From Ligula intestinalis (lineage: Eukaryota; Platyhelminthes; Cestoda; Diphyllobothriidea; Diphyllobothriidae): a stretch of 64,000 nucleotides of DNA. The stretch spans positions 39,634,154-39,698,153 of the forward strand of contig JAYGXS010000001.1 of the NCBI GenBank assembly GCA_036362985.1, written 5' to 3'. Within the stretch, counting starts at the first letter, position 1; each line of letters opens with the position of its first letter. Made by a program: the position numbers and the translations under genes. Of this stretch, positions 32,980-44,830 are shown in pieces. Below the pieces are notes generated by a model that worked only from the letters and a program-made list of their open reading frames with translations, had not been told where the DNA came from and did not search any database.

Positions 32980-34088
32980 CAGTAGTCGCCGGTTATTAAG
33001 CCCATGGCTAATAAGCCCAGCTGCGTATTAAATCCACATAAGCTTGGGACGGAATTTTACATAGCAAAATCCGCCGGCTAATAGCGCCCAGTCGCCGGCT
33101 ACAAAGCCCAATTTGCCGGATGTTATTTGTTTTCATTTTTCAAGTTAATTTTGGCGACAACCTTTTCGGACGGCAGCAGGCATGAGGGGTGTAACAACCC
33201 AAGAGACTGAATGATTGCTTAAGTACACCAAGGTCGTCACTTTTGACGCGGACCCAGGATGGAGATGCGGTGATCGAGTGTCAGTGAAGAAACCGGTGCC
33301 CTTTTCCCTCACAGCCGCTGACCCCCTTCCCGCCGCCGTCGTCGCCGTCAATCGTATCGCAGTCCCACACACAATGTCAGCACTACCGTCTCATGCCCCT
33401 GCAGTCGCCCACAGCACTGTACTCCCCACTGGTAACTGATCAGACATAAGAGAACACACTCCACTCCAGATGGGACTTGTATCTGTGTAACGCCGTTCCC
33501 TATCCCCATATTATTTTCTTACTCTATACGTATTCTTTATTACTAGTAGATTCCTCTGCATATATTCACGTTCCCGTTTACTTCAGCCTTGATATTTGTG
33601 TGCTTGGGTGATGCTTATCAACCCAGCTCCGAGTTTCCGTGACAGAACCATCTTCACGTCTCTCATCCTTTAGGTATGTGCCAACCTCGACATCGCTGGC
33701 CCGCTACAGAGTGAAAAGGACAAATCCCTAACACGAGAAAGCCGCAGACGCAAAAGGCTAACGCACCCGAACCGCAGCGCTGAGGACACACACGCACACT
33801 AAAAGGGAACAACGCGTTCAGGCTCACGCTAGACGATGCCGACAGGCGTGACCCCCAAAGCATACTAAGGTCATCTGTCAAGCCTCCCTAGGTCTCGAAA
33901 ACGCAGACAAACACCATTCTTTTCTTGTACATAACCAAGCTCTACTCATAATACAGTACGTATTGAATGTATAGTGCCTATCCTGCGTTTGCTAATCAAG
34001 AGCTAGGACTCTCCGGTTAATGCGCCTGCCACTTATTAAGCCCAATTTGGTCTGGGCCCGAGGTGGGCTTAATAGCCGGCGACTACTG
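32980..34088. mobile_element. Tigger/pogo-like element, longer copy B
   Basis: The 1109-bp unit begins CAGTAGTCGCCGGTTATTAA and ends with the reverse complement of CAGTAGTCGCCGGCTATTAA, followed by TA at 34089-34090. Both terminal 150 bp match copy A (570-981), which lacks the middle 700-800 bp. The interior (about 33135-33930) has frames of at most 75 codons and no transposase motif, so copy B is also non-autonomous or carries a nested insertion. Confidence 0.7.
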
Positions 34089-34518
34089 TACTTCTGTTGA
34101 TAATGTCTAACTTAAACTCACTTACCGAGGGGGTCGCCGTTGAAGGCCCACTCCCGCGGCTAAGCAAAACACGTCACCTATCGCAACGAGTGCAAATGAT
34201 GAACTTTCGACCCCTCGAATGTATCCACACGCTCCGTGGGTAATTTAACGCATTCCAATGCGGTTCTGTAGGCCAAAAAATAACTGAATTTGTGTTTATA
34301 CAGCTAGCTTGTTGTATCCTGTTCTATTGACAGGAAAGCCACAGGGGGTGACATATTGGAGAGTTTCACCGCAACTTTAACGTGTTAAAACTGGCTACAG
34401 GATGTGGTGATCCGTCTTCTCATATTTTTTTTATTTACACATGTGAAAGCCATCAGTTTGACTACATTCACGACGGGGTTCATATATTTGTCGGTGAGAA
34501 TTTCTTGGTGACAATAAA
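34089..34518. other. No recognisable gene
   Basis: Nothing beyond short frames. Confidence 0.4.
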
Positions 34519-34600
34519 ATTGGTCTACCGCCTTAGACACCCCTAGCCCCTTGTCCTGTGGTTACTTTTAGTTTTATTTTATTTCAGTTCTTAGGCTAGT
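34519..34600. repeat. Dispersed repeat with TTAG-type tail, copy 3
   Basis: TTGGTCTACCGCCTTAGACA and CCCCTAGCCCCTTGTCCTGT correspond to the heads at 3186 and 4861, followed by a short TTTTAGTTTTATTTTATTTC tail. Confidence 0.55.
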
Positions 34601-34818
34601 TACATATGGCCAAAGTTAGGTAGATGTACTTCAATAACCACTTCGGTAAGAGGAGTTCTTTGGGGAACGAAAGCAAACTTTATTGTAAAAATATGGAACG
34701 CTTCACGATTTTGCGTGTCATCCTTGCGCACGCAAAACTAAAGTAACCAAACTCAGCTTAAATTAACAAAGTAAATAAACTAAAGCATTAACAAATCGGA
34801 AGCCGAGGTTACAAGAAG
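34601..34818. other. No recognisable gene
   Basis: Ordinary AT-rich DNA up to the assembly gap. Confidence 0.4.
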
Positions 34819-35218
34819 NNNNNNNNNNNNNNNNNNNNNNNNNNNNNNNNNNNNNNNNNNNNNNNNNNNNNNNNNNNNNNNNNNNNNNNNNNNNNNNNNN
34901 NNNNNNNNNNNNNNNNNNNNNNNNNNNNNNNNNNNNNNNNNNNNNNNNNNNNNNNNNNNNNNNNNNNNNNNNNNNNNNNNNNNNNNNNNNNNNNNNNNNN
35001 NNNNNNNNNNNNNNNNNNNNNNNNNNNNNNNNNNNNNNNNNNNNNNNNNNNNNNNNNNNNNNNNNNNNNNNNNNNNNNNNNNNNNNNNNNNNNNNNNNNN
35101 NNNNNNNNNNNNNNNNNNNNNNNNNNNNNNNNNNNNNNNNNNNNNNNNNNNNNNNNNNNNNNNNNNNNNNNNNNNNNNNNNNNNNNNNNNNNNNNNNNNN
35201 NNNNNNNNNNNNNNNNNN
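34819..35218. other. Assembly gap (400 Ns)
   Basis: Exactly 400 unknown bases. The round number suggests an estimated scaffold gap, so coordinates beyond it are relative. Confidence 1.
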
Positions 35219-35860
35219 GGGGGGTTAACCGCGGAAAATATATTGCCCAGAAAGTTTGTCACCGACCGCAGTAGTAGTAAGAATAAATCAGCCTGTGTAG
35301 AGCAAAGAAACATGAGTGGCATGGGTGTGGATATGCGTGTATGAAGCCAAGTAAGTGAATAGCAAGTGTCCTTGAGCTACTTGGGTGTTTCGATTTGCGG
35401 GTAAACCACAAGCCATGCGAACGTTATTTCCAAGGCGAAACCTTTACTATGAATGAAAATGAACGTTTTTTTAAACAAAAAAGTATAGCGTGCTCCAATA
35501 CAAAGCCGCTGTAATTAAGAGGTTGATGGAGTCATGTGGGAGTGGCGCTAGCCAATCTGCCTTGATTTTAGGAAGGAACATGGGCAATTTCGTCTTGCCA
35601 TGGCGCTGTCACAGACGCTCGCATAACAACCTGTTATCGGCAATCGAGAAGACTTAGCTACGCAAACCAGGGTGGCTGGAATAGCAATTACAGACTCATT
35701 TGGTTCTTCGGTCCAACAATATCGGACCGGCCAGCTCCCGTTTCATTGGCAGAAATTTCGGCTTAATGCCCGATGCTCAATGGGACTGAGTTTGAGTCCA
35801 GGGGACTCCGAGTCCGGGGTTTGGAACATAGCTGTCTCAGACTTCTTTGCGATCACTTAT
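35219..35860. other. No recognisable gene
   Basis: Mixed DNA leading into a PLE tail; the upstream part of that insertion is not distinguishable from host sequence. Confidence 0.4.
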
Positions 35861-35972
35861 GATTAAGTATTCTCGACAGAATCCGAAACGTCAGGACAAT
35901 AAAACTCCTATTCCAGTGGTCGCTTCCTCCTCCGAACTGCTTCCTGGAACTCGCATATTCAATTCTATTGGC
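35861..35972 (+). mobile_element. PLE 3' tail fragment
   Basis: GATTAAGTATTCTCGACAGA, then ATCCGAAACGTCAGGACAAT, AAAACTCCTATTCCAGTGGT and the end CTATTGGC match the tail of the element at 11005-12087. The coding portion is absent, so it is a strongly 5'-truncated insertion. I could not fix its 5' border. Confidence 0.75.
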
Positions 35973-36627
35973 ATAGCTAAGTATGACAAGTAAATTAAAA
36001 ATGGTTCGTAAAACTTCCCTTGTTTCTATCTGCAGTATTCGTTTGGCTTTAGCTACATATTAAGGGAAGGACAATGAACCTGGTGTTGGACGTAAGTTAT
36101 AGGTATTTTAGTCGGCCCTTTTTTTACGTTACTCTTGATCAGAGGTATGATGCAAATAAAATCCGGTAGATAGTGGTGGATGTGTAGTATTTTTGCTCTC
36201 GCCAAGACATCTCATCAGGAGGAAGGCTCGTAGAAAAAAGAAAATAAACAAATAAAATTAGCAGTGGATCGCTTATTGGAGAACCTGGATAATTATTGCC
36301 AAGCATTGTCTGTAATTCGTCTCGGTAAACACTGTGCATCATCACATCCTGGAGGAAAGTACGAACTACCTCGAGTTAGGGGTCTTAATTATCAAGAGAC
36401 TTTAGAGTAAATGCGACTGTTGATATTGTACGGTAGTTGGACATTTTTGGGCAGTTGTTTTCACATTTTTAAACTGTATGGTCTCCAAAAATAGCACAGT
36501 GTTTCACCGATCCGCCCTAAGTGAAGGATATAAGTGGAAGTTGTCGTTTTGCCCTCTAACGGAGCGTCCAGAAACGATGCAGGCGATCACGTGGCGACGA
36601 GCAATTTGTAATCGATAAGTATTGCCC
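35973..36627. other. No recognisable gene
   Basis: AT-rich. On the minus strand near 36195-36220, CCTGATGAGATGTCTTGGCG and a following GATTTTATTTGCATC vaguely resemble a PLE tail, too weakly to call. Confidence 0.35.
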
Positions 36628-36728
36628 CACTGGACACCGGAATGGCCATTTCTAGCTAAATTTGGTGCCGCCAGAAGTAATACCCCAATCCTAGATGCTG
36701 GCAAATCCGAGGTATCAATCTAGGACCA
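36628..36728 (-). mobile_element. tRNA-derived SINE, family S, copy 2
   Basis: Minus strand: GGTCCTAGATTGATACCTCG, GGGGTATTACTTCTGGCGGC, AGCTAGAAATGGCCATTCCG. Colinear with the body at 44687-44830; the tRNA-like head is short and diverged. Confidence 0.65.
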
Positions 36729-37924
36729 AAAAGTCACTGAGCACGATATGTCAAACACTCCTATCCGCCTGAGTTACCGTACTCATCTTCCATTGGCTGT
36801 AGCTGCGAATACCCAATGTAACCGTCTGCCCTGATTACAAGACTGATAAATGAACACTTCCGGTTTGGCTTTCGTGTACCGGCTCGCACTGCTAGAGTAG
36901 CGAGGTGTCGCTGACTGGTGAAAACAGCCAAACAGGGAATGTTAAATCCTCCTTCCACCTGCAACAGGAAACTTATTGTTAAATCTCGTGCCTTGATATA
37001 TATGGCTACCATAGCCTATTGACCGTACCTACAAGCTGTTACAACGGGCCTTTCTACAACTCGACTCATGGATTTCGCTGTGAATTTCAGAGCACTGCCG
37101 AAGGACGGAAAGACAAGGACTAAATGCCCAGTCAGCCAGCCACCACGCCCAACATTTTCCTAAGCTGTTTATCTTCAGTGCTGCCAATGAAACCTGACGC
37201 AACTAGGCGAGGGAGAGAGAGAGAGGGAAGAAATGAGTTCACTATATTACGAGGTCCTCTTTGATAGAATAAAATTCGCGTACAAGTCACCACGCTCTCC
37301 CAACCCCAGGGGAATTTGGTTCTCGTCAGCCCGGACCACCAAGCTGCGGCGTCTAGTACGCGGGCAATTTGAGAAAACCTCTATTTATAACTAATCCCTT
37401 TCGTTGTTCTCGACGTCATTCCACATTTACGAACCTTGACGGAGCGGGTACCGTGTTATTGCAAAAAAATAATAATACCTAAAGATGTTCTTTTTCAACA
37501 CAACAGGAAAGTTACTAATAGCATTGATATTCAGATCTGGTAGTCAATTACGGCGTCACAAATTGAAGTTAGGCCCCAATCATCCTATAGTCTCCGTAGG
37601 CAATAGCACTGCTATTTAGCACAAAGACATGCTTTTTTCGTCAAGAGACTGTTCATAAATCGAAATGTATGCAGTCGTTAACTAATCAGGTATATTATTA
37701 CTGTCGCACTCAGCGGACCAGAAATTTTTGTGAATAATAAAGCAAATTCAAGCTGAACACTGTCTGCGTCATCCAGTGTCAGAGAAGTCCTATGGCCCAA
37801 ACAGGGCTCGCACGAGGCAAAAGTTTTCAATGAAATTTTGTGGATAGGTTATCTGAGTCCCCTGGGTTTAAATATATAGCCTGGCTTAGTTTGGTGTATT
37901 ATTCATAAAATGGCACGAACGCGA
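36729..37924. other. No recognisable gene; GA microsatellite
   Basis: A GA run lies at about 37210-37226. No coding signal. Confidence 0.4.
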
Positions 37925-38390
37925 TTTCTAGGACAAGAACTTTATTGGCCTGACATTTTAGATTCCTCCTCGAACTCATCTTCAGGGACATTATCAGAAA
38001 TAAGTTGCTTGTTTTGACTAGCTACACATGAAGTGCACTTGTGAACGCTTGTCATGACTAGCTCAAGTCCAAGTGCACATGTGAGCGCTTGCTGCTTCCG
38101 GCTTCTGGAACAACCAGTCACAGGCCGACTCACATAGGACCTCATGTGACGACTGCCGAGCAGACATGAGTATAAACGCCATCCGCTGGCTTACGATTTT
38201 GCGGATATCTGACAGTCAATTTCCTACTGTCTATCCTCTCATTCCCTCTGTACAGAATATGCCCTATATGGCCTACTAGTCTGGCCTTCCCGTGACTCCT
38301 TTCTACGCCTAAGGAACCGGGCCTGAAGATCGTAATTGCTAGGGTTTGACTTACTGAACCCCCTGCGATAAGGTCATACACAGGGCGTTG
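37925..38390 (-). mobile_element. PLE terminal region: repeat D joined to a PLE-type tail
   Basis: On the minus strand repeat D (from TTATCGCAGGGGGTTCAGTA) runs into two imperfect tandem copies of a 40-bp unit (TGACTAGCT...GTGCAC...CGCTTG, plus-strand text at 38018-38095) and then the tail CCTGAAGATGAGTTCGAGGA, GGAATCTAAAATGTCAGGCC, AATAAAGTTCTTGTCC. This is the only copy in the window showing D and tail together, which ties repeat D to the PLE family. Confidence 0.7.
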
Positions 38391-38712
38391 CACTATTCAT
38401 AGGACACAGTCGCTATGCTACTGCAGACCTATGACAATTGGAGGCTCCCCCTATCGAAGACAGTTGCCCACTTGTGCGCTAATTGCTCGATGGCTGGCGT
38501 GCCGGTCCTGGCCTGCTGGCATTTCATCATTCCTCCTGGATTTTGGCATGTTGACCACTCGGCCATCTGGCTCACTGGCACTGCGTTGGAAAGTATATTC
38601 GCCGTTGCGCTGGCCGAGGAGCGTACTGGTTTGGCCAAAATGAGCATCAACACCGAACATGGTTTTAGGAGGTCATCGCAATTATTTATAGACTGGGGGG
38701 GGGTCGTAAACC
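38391..38712. other. No recognisable gene
   Basis: Long overlapping frames on both strands (105 and 108 codons) are GC-balanced but have no recognised motif. They abut a PLE tail and may be 5' sequence of that insertion. Confidence 0.35.
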
Positions 38713-38805
38713 GAGTGATGTCAGGAAAATAACGCTCTTGTCTAGGCGATTGCATCTACTTCTTCTCAATTACTTTCCGGGACTCAAGTTTTCGCTTCTA
38801 TCGGC
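38713..38805 (+). mobile_element. PLE 3' tail fragment
   Basis: GTGATGTCAGGAAAATAACG, CTCTTGTCTAGGCGATTGCA and GGGACTCAAGTTTTCGCTTC ending CTATCGGC. Same tail as 35861-35972 but without the preceding hairpin. Confidence 0.65.
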
Positions 38806-41459
38806 AATGCACAAAGTTGTTTTGCTGTGCTTTTTGATATTCGAATCGCTTTCGTTTACTGAGAGTTGTTTTTTACTTTTTTAATGACTGTCAACTTCCT
38901 TGCTACAAATGGGTCCAGAAAAATAAATTTCGCGGAAATTTACTTATTTTTCGTTTACTTATGCACATTTCAATGACTGTCCGCGGTAAAGCCCCGTGCT
39001 CAAAGCCCCATTACCAGCATTCCCGTTTTACACGATCCTGGAGTGAGTGGTGGCTAGGGGGAGGCTTATATAATCTACCCTTGCCCACGAAATTAACCGT
39101 CGAGCCTGACCGCGTTTTGAGTCGGCTTGAGTCAGTCTGACATCTAGTTCATCATAACAAAAGAGGGAAAAGAAGGCGACGCTGACGCGACGGGACGATC
39201 TCTGCCACCCCAATAAATTTGTGAAACTTCTGACTTCGATTACGAAGACCGCAAAGGCCTCCGCTTGCTGTGGTCCAGTAACAACATTCACATATTTAAT
39301 ATCCCAATGATCGACGTTAAGGTATGCGGGATTTCGAGACAAGTCCGCGCGGGACTCGCGTAGACAGACGAGTGCCCAGCCGAGTCCGGCTGACGAATAT
39401 ACCTATCCCCCACGCACCTCAGAGTCACACAAGTGGGCATTTCATGTGTTTCCTTGATGAGATGACTGACCTTGGAGACCAGTGTGCACACTATGTGAAA
39501 AGGCACAAGTTGGTTTGCCTGGGAAAAGACAAGTGGTGTCAATTTTGTAGTGGCGAATCCCTGCGTGGGAGGATAATGACCCCCTCATAGACCCAAAAAG
39601 TTGGATTTAATGCGGGCGAAAAAGAACAATTGTCAAAGCAGTGCTTATCTTCAATAAATTAGTGGTCTTTTTATAGATCTCCAAATGAGTGATTGCTTTG
39701 CCCTGCTCTCACTGATATAATAAGCAAAAATGTGCTTGGCTTGTTAAACGGTTAATTGCGTCGAATAAACGGAAAATAACTTGCCCTTAGGTAGGCTTTC
39801 ATGTTAATTATGGAGCGAGTTCGCGGTCAGAAAGATTGCGCAGGGCATATGCAGGAGGATCGTAATATAGATTGTCTATCCAAATATCATTCCTACGCTT
39901 TCAGACCATGCCACAACGAAGAAAAGGCCACAGAAAAGCTCTGAACAAATGGTTGGGAAGCCACGCTATAAAATAAAGAATACAACTTTATATAACATGC
40001 CCAAAGTTAACCTGTATCTGAGGGAGTCACTATGACGTTAAGGCGTAAAGGGCTGTCCCAATTGTAGATGGGAGCCTGGCGTCATCGATTGCGCCTTTAG
40101 TCTAAACATTTGCACAGCTACCGAAGTAAGCAAAAGAAATTTCTGTGATAAAGATAGAGGTAGATAGGCCTAATAGTGCATCACCCCTTTGGGTTGTCAG
40201 AGGGGATCTCATCAACGCCACCATCCATGACGTCCTGGGTACTTCTGAACAAACCGAGGACTGAGACTTGTAGGGGTCTAAAGCTGTGGTGTACTCAGAT
40301 CAGTACAATCATCAGATCGAATCCCAGGTTAGTAATGGAAGGCAAAAGTCCCCAGAATGAGGGATTTAGTATGCACAGAACCCTGCATTGCTGTCTCAAG
40401 CAGCAGTGGCCACTGGAGATTGACTGCGTCCAGTCGTGCCCGAGAGTGTCCGACTGTCTGTGAGAGGTGACAGTACTTTAACATGATTGAGAAGCGAGTT
40501 CAAATGGGGGCGTGATTGGTGTGCTGCATTGCCTGAGGGCGTCGTCGTGCATAGAGGCCCATGCTGTGTTGGCCCTTTCAAGTGACCCTTAGGTGCGTGC
40601 GTGCGTGCGCGCCAGTTGAAGTCGGCTAAGAGTCTTCGAGCCTGAAACAGCTGCTTGTGACGATGCATGATTTTGGGGAAGCGGGTATTGAACAACGACG
40701 GGGGGTGGACAGCATTTTTGGCCACCCGCCACAGACTCAATGCCGAAACACAGACCCGCCACCTGCGGACTGCAACCGATAATATGCGTGCTAGTGACAA
40801 CGCACGTCAATCTGAATAGGCTGCGGATCGGAAGGACGTTTGTTTGTAGCCTGCTGGCCGGGGCGGCGGACTACTCTGCACCTCGGGGGGAATCATTCGC
40901 TCTTAAATCTTAAGTTTTCCAAATCCGGTTTGACTAACTGGTAACTAACTGTTGCTGCATACACACTAAAATGACAATACATTACAAAATTTAAAAAAGA
41001 ACTTTCAACAGCATATGAGGCTTACTACAAGTGCCTCGCTGCTGACTACACGATTCAGAGTGTTTCCGCCCGACAATACGGATGCGACCGAGAAGACAGG
41101 TTCACGCTTTATGCCTATCAAGTGTTTCAGGCTTACAGTTACGCTCATTCTTGGACCAGTCAAGTGAATATGAAGATAAACACTTATTTACTACATTTCC
41201 TGGAGCACCGCCTTGTAAGCTTCGAGCCCAGCGTATTGATCGCTTGCCTGAGTGTTCAATGAGCTGCGCATACAGAGCCGGACGAACGTAAATAACTAGT
41301 GTGCACCTCTCAGGCGTTCTAAAACTGTCAGCTCGAAGACTGGGAAGATCTGAGAAAAAACCGGTCTGAACTCACGAGCTGCCCAAAGAATGGCTTTGAT
41401 GACTACCTTCTGAACAGGATATGAAACCAGGAAACACCCGCAAGACAGATGGGTTTGCG
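38806..41459. other. No recognisable gene
   Basis: About 2.6 kb. The largest frame (134 codons, 40396-40800, minus) shows no domain. A GTGCGTGC run lies near 40592-40608. Confidence 0.4.
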
Positions 41460-41469
41460 TCAAATTCCT

Positions 41470-41720
41470 GAGTTAAGAAAGCAATTTTAAAGCTAGGGCA
41501 CTTAGCAGGATTAATTTGTACAAACAAATTTCGGGACAGTTTTTAAACTGCCTCCTGTCCTTGCATGAAGTAGATAACAAATGGAGCACACAGAAGTTAG
41601 AATTTACATGGACTCAGTGTATAATATCAAAGTTATTTTTCAACGCAGCGAATAGTCAACAAAAATGTTGCCTTTAAACTTGGGATACAGGAAGGAAAAG
41701 TGGGGAAGGGAATAAACAAA
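41470..41720. repeat. Left arm of PLE inverted repeat
   Basis: Contains TACAAACAAATTTCGGGACA, GATAACAAATGGAG and GGGATACAGGAAGGAAAAGT, each found inverted in 42285-42540. Divergence is moderate with a few indels. Confidence 0.85.
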
Positions 41721-41753
41721 AAATGCAAAGTTTGAGTAAATGCTGGTAGACAA

Positions 41754-42325
41754 TTACCAGGGCAGTTGGAGATTAGCCACATGATCTAACTGCTTACTTA
41801 GGTCGGGTTTCTCCCGCCGTATATAGGCTGTATCAATATAGCACAAGGTCCGATTTTTTAGTGTTCGCAGATATTTTGTAATGGAGGACCGTGGTACTTT
41901 GTCGTCTTCTTTAAAAAGCCAATTAGGTAAGTGTTCAGTGGTCCTGGTCGCCAATTGCTTTTGCATACGCCCAGTATACTTGCATCCGCAAGTGCACGTG
42001 AACTCATAGATGCAATTTGGGGTGGCGTGCCAAGGCAAGGCACCCTCTGTCCGATTAACTGGAAGGCTTTTAGTGATAATGCGGAATACGAGTTTAGCTG
42101 CATTGTACGTTCTCTCTATGGTGCAACGTAGCCGTTGCTTAATTGTATTTGAAATATTGTCATCCTTAAAGGGTTAAGATATAAAAACAGATTTTTTCGG
42201 AACTGACTGTTCGGCCGTAAAGAGCTGCTGCATTTTTGAATGAAACGTGAAGTGTAGCCTACATTTATTCAACCTTTGATTTGTTTGCTAATTGCCTTCT
42301 TCACTTTTCCTTCCTGTATCCCAGG
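41754..42325 (-). pseudogene. PLE linker and GIY-YIG domain remnant (lineage d)
   Basis: One frame is readable for about 190 codons with few interruptions. Upstream: KMQQLFTAEQSVPKKSVFIS, then a stop where Leu is expected, PFKDDNISNTIKQRLR and ERTYNAAKLVFRI. The endonuclease core is CIYEFTCTCGCKYTGRMQKQ, followed by TRTTEHLPNWL and C-terminal DTAYIRREKPDLSKQL. GIY is Cys-Ile-Tyr and YIG is Tyr-Thr-Gly. Apart from stops near 42165 and 42290 this is the best preserved endonuclease frame in the window, but it has no RT. Confidence 0.9.
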
Positions 42326-42540
42326 TGTAAAGGCCACATTATTATCGACTATTCACCGCGCTAAAAAGTGACCTTGTTGTTATATATTGATTCTTTATAA
42401 AGTAAAACTGATCTTTTCTCCATTTGTTATCTCATTCATGCAAAGTCAGGAAGCAGTTAAAAAGCTGTACCGAAATTTGTTTGTATGAATAAATCCTGTT
42501 GTCCATGCTTGCTTTAAATTCGTACCTGGGAATCAATGCT
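42285..42540. repeat. Right (inverted) arm of PLE insertion
   Basis: Inverted partner of 41470-41720; it overlaps the upstream limit of the coding remnant, so the junction of inverted and normal sequence lies near 42285-42330. Confidence 0.85.
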
Positions 42541-42550
42541 TCAAATTCCT

Positions 42551-44686
42551 CAAATAGGTAAGGGTTACTCGTATAGGACCCCTTAAACAGGGTATTAAAA
42601 CAAGGACCACAGGCAAGAGATGAGGCTCTGCGCCGAATTCCTGGAAAATTAAGGTTTAATTTAATGTCTAAATTTAGGGTGGGATTACATTTTAGTTTAG
42701 GGCTTCGGTTTACATATATATATTTTACGATTGGCGTTAAGAGGTACTTGAATAGTTACCCTTCTTGGGATTATGCGCAGAGCCGACTTTATTTTTTGGT
42801 GGGGTGATTTTATGTCCGTGTCCGGCTTAAGGGATCATATAAGCCATTCTTGCTGATTATTTTCTGGTGAGATTGCTCCCGAGTGCTTTAGAGCCAGCCT
42901 CAGTACTGCAAGATCTCATATACAGTTCAATTTCAAAAGCCTTCATTTCCTACCTTTAGGCAGGACAAATTTGGCCAATGTTCCAGTCTCCACAACTTAT
43001 CAGGCTGTTCATATCTTGTAGGACTTAGCTTCTGCTTGTTTTTGCCCAGAAAACCAGCTTAAAATATAAAAAAACTGTCATTTAGTATACGCCGTTGCAA
43101 GCGGTGCGTGTGCCTGCTTCGTGTATCCATACACTCAGTCCTATCCCGACCGCAGGGTGCGTCATAATAACACGCAGTCCGACAACCCAATGATCGGAAT
43201 GCAGGACTGGTTTTAAATTTTAACTGCGTGTTGACTTGTGTCTGGCTTATCTGCACTTTTTTATAAATGAACTTTCAGTGTCTCTCTGTCTCTCTCTCTG
43301 GCGTTCTAGACCGCTGGTTTTTTTCCCCCGATTCTATTGAGGTAGAACGCACACATCCTTTAAAGGCTTAGTGTGTCGCAGCTGGGTGAGGGTGAAAAAA
43401 GGAGCAGCGGACTGTATGCCCACACGCCGAAACGCAGTGCCAAAAGCGGCAACGCTTGCCTGCCCTTGAAACTCCAGCCGCGGTGACAGCAAAATTAAAT
43501 AAATCGGGTTAGGGGTGAGAGAGAGAGAGAGCAGGCCCGATACCAAGCCAGCACTATAGAGCCTTTGGCATTCCAAAGTATAAAATCAAGCCGACTGGCT
43601 TGTTGTGGAAAAATAAATTTGCGTCTTTTTTCACGTTGCAGTCCACCTGGAACGAACGCTGGATATGTACTCGGCCAACGATGAAACAGTCCCTCGATGG
43701 CAGTATCGCCACCCCTCTCTCTCAGCCCCACTTCCACACCGAATGACTCATACGATTAATCAAGGTGTTGGCTGCTTCGAGTAGAATTCGGACAACAGTT
43801 TTATGGAAATTTTTGCGGAAAATTTGTTCGTTGTCCCTAGTTGACTACTACTTTTTGTATGGCCATGTTTTTCCAAGCTGCAATTTATCCTGCATGTTTA
43901 GTTAAAGTTGCCACAAGACAGTTCAAGACAGACGCTTGCGAAAGGAAAGCTTCAGTTATTAGAAAGACAGCAAGATACTTACTTTAGAAAATTATCGGTT
44001 CCCCAAGAACTTTCCTTCTGTAAGAAATATGCAGGGAACTGCGTAACCGGTTCTTCTATTGAGCCCTTAGCAACGTCGTATAGCAGAACGATGCATTAAT
44101 ATACGCAGAGGACCTGTTGATCCTCCTTCTTTGGTCAAAATGTAAGTAAGTAAAAGGTTGTTAGCTCGCCAGAATGATGGCTTTCTTCATCCGAGTTTTC
44201 GAATTCTTATTGCAACCCAGTGTCAGAGAAAAAAATGGGTGTGGGATACGGAATAGCCTATCCAGGAATCTAATATAGAAGCATCCCAACAGTTACAAAG
44301 TAGTAAATAAGAACAAAGACGTTTGCAACTAAAAGAAACGTGTCTATTCACTGTTTTATTCAAATGTGTGTAAACTTAATTAAAAAGCATATTAAACTGT
44401 GTAAAACAAAAGGCTGTTTAATGGCACTATAGGGGCACTAAAACAGGCAACAGTTAGAGGGAGCAAGGGCAAATTAAACACCAATCACGCCAGTCCGGGG
44501 TGGATATGCAGGCCTCTGTTCAAGACTTTTGTGCCAAACTCGGCGGGCTAGATGTGAATACCGACATCACGTCAAAAAAAACCATTAATTTATAAATGTA
44601 TAGCACGGGATTTTGAAACAACAGGGTCGCCACATCCGCTAACGAATAAGCATTTTAAATATTATAAATATGGAATGGATCTGACA
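42551..44686. other. No recognisable gene; fragment of telomere-like MITE near 42570-42720
   Basis: TACTCGTATAGGACCCCTTA, AACAGGGTATTAAAACAAGG and a short TTAGGG-like stretch (TTTAGGGTGGGATTACAT) at 42570-42720 resemble the MITE ends. CT and GA runs lie near 43281 and 43517. No genes. Confidence 0.4.
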
Positions 44687-44830
44687 AAGCAAAGGGAGAC
44701 CGGAATGGCCATTTCTGGCTTGTTAGCCGTCATCAGCCAGTAATACCCAATCACAAATGTTGGAACCCCCGAGATTTGAACCCGGGACCTTTGGTCATTG
44801 AGTTTGAGTTATATGATCAGGAGCGACTAA
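44687..44830 (-). mobile_element. tRNA-derived SINE, family S, copy 3
   Basis: The clearest copy. Minus strand: a tRNA-like T arm GGTCCCGGGTTCAAATCTCG with a perfect B box, then TTGGGTATTACTGGCTGATG, ACGGCTAACAAGCCAGAAAT and GGCCATTCCGGTCTCCC. CTGGCT and AGCCAG can pair into a small hairpin. The anticodon and D arms are degraded. Confidence 0.75.

Larger units (their letters stand above)
41470..42540 (-). mobile_element. Penelope-like insertion with long inverted arms and 10-bp target duplication
   Basis: TCAAATTCCT flanks the unit on both sides (41460-41469 and 42541-42550). Between them a minus-strand PLE coding remnant sits between inverted arms of about 250 bp. Its structure matches that at 11005-12087: the 5' end of the insertion is an inverted copy of its 3' region. 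Confidence 0.85.

Noticed and set aside
34780..35322. 180-codon frame on the minus strand
   Set aside because: Almost entirely unknown residues across the 400-N gap.
44700..44750. CTGATGA ... GAAA in the SINE as a hammerhead
   Set aside because: Stem II closes with a C/A mismatch, and no stem I or stem III with a proper UH site can be drawn; other copies do not keep CTGATGA.
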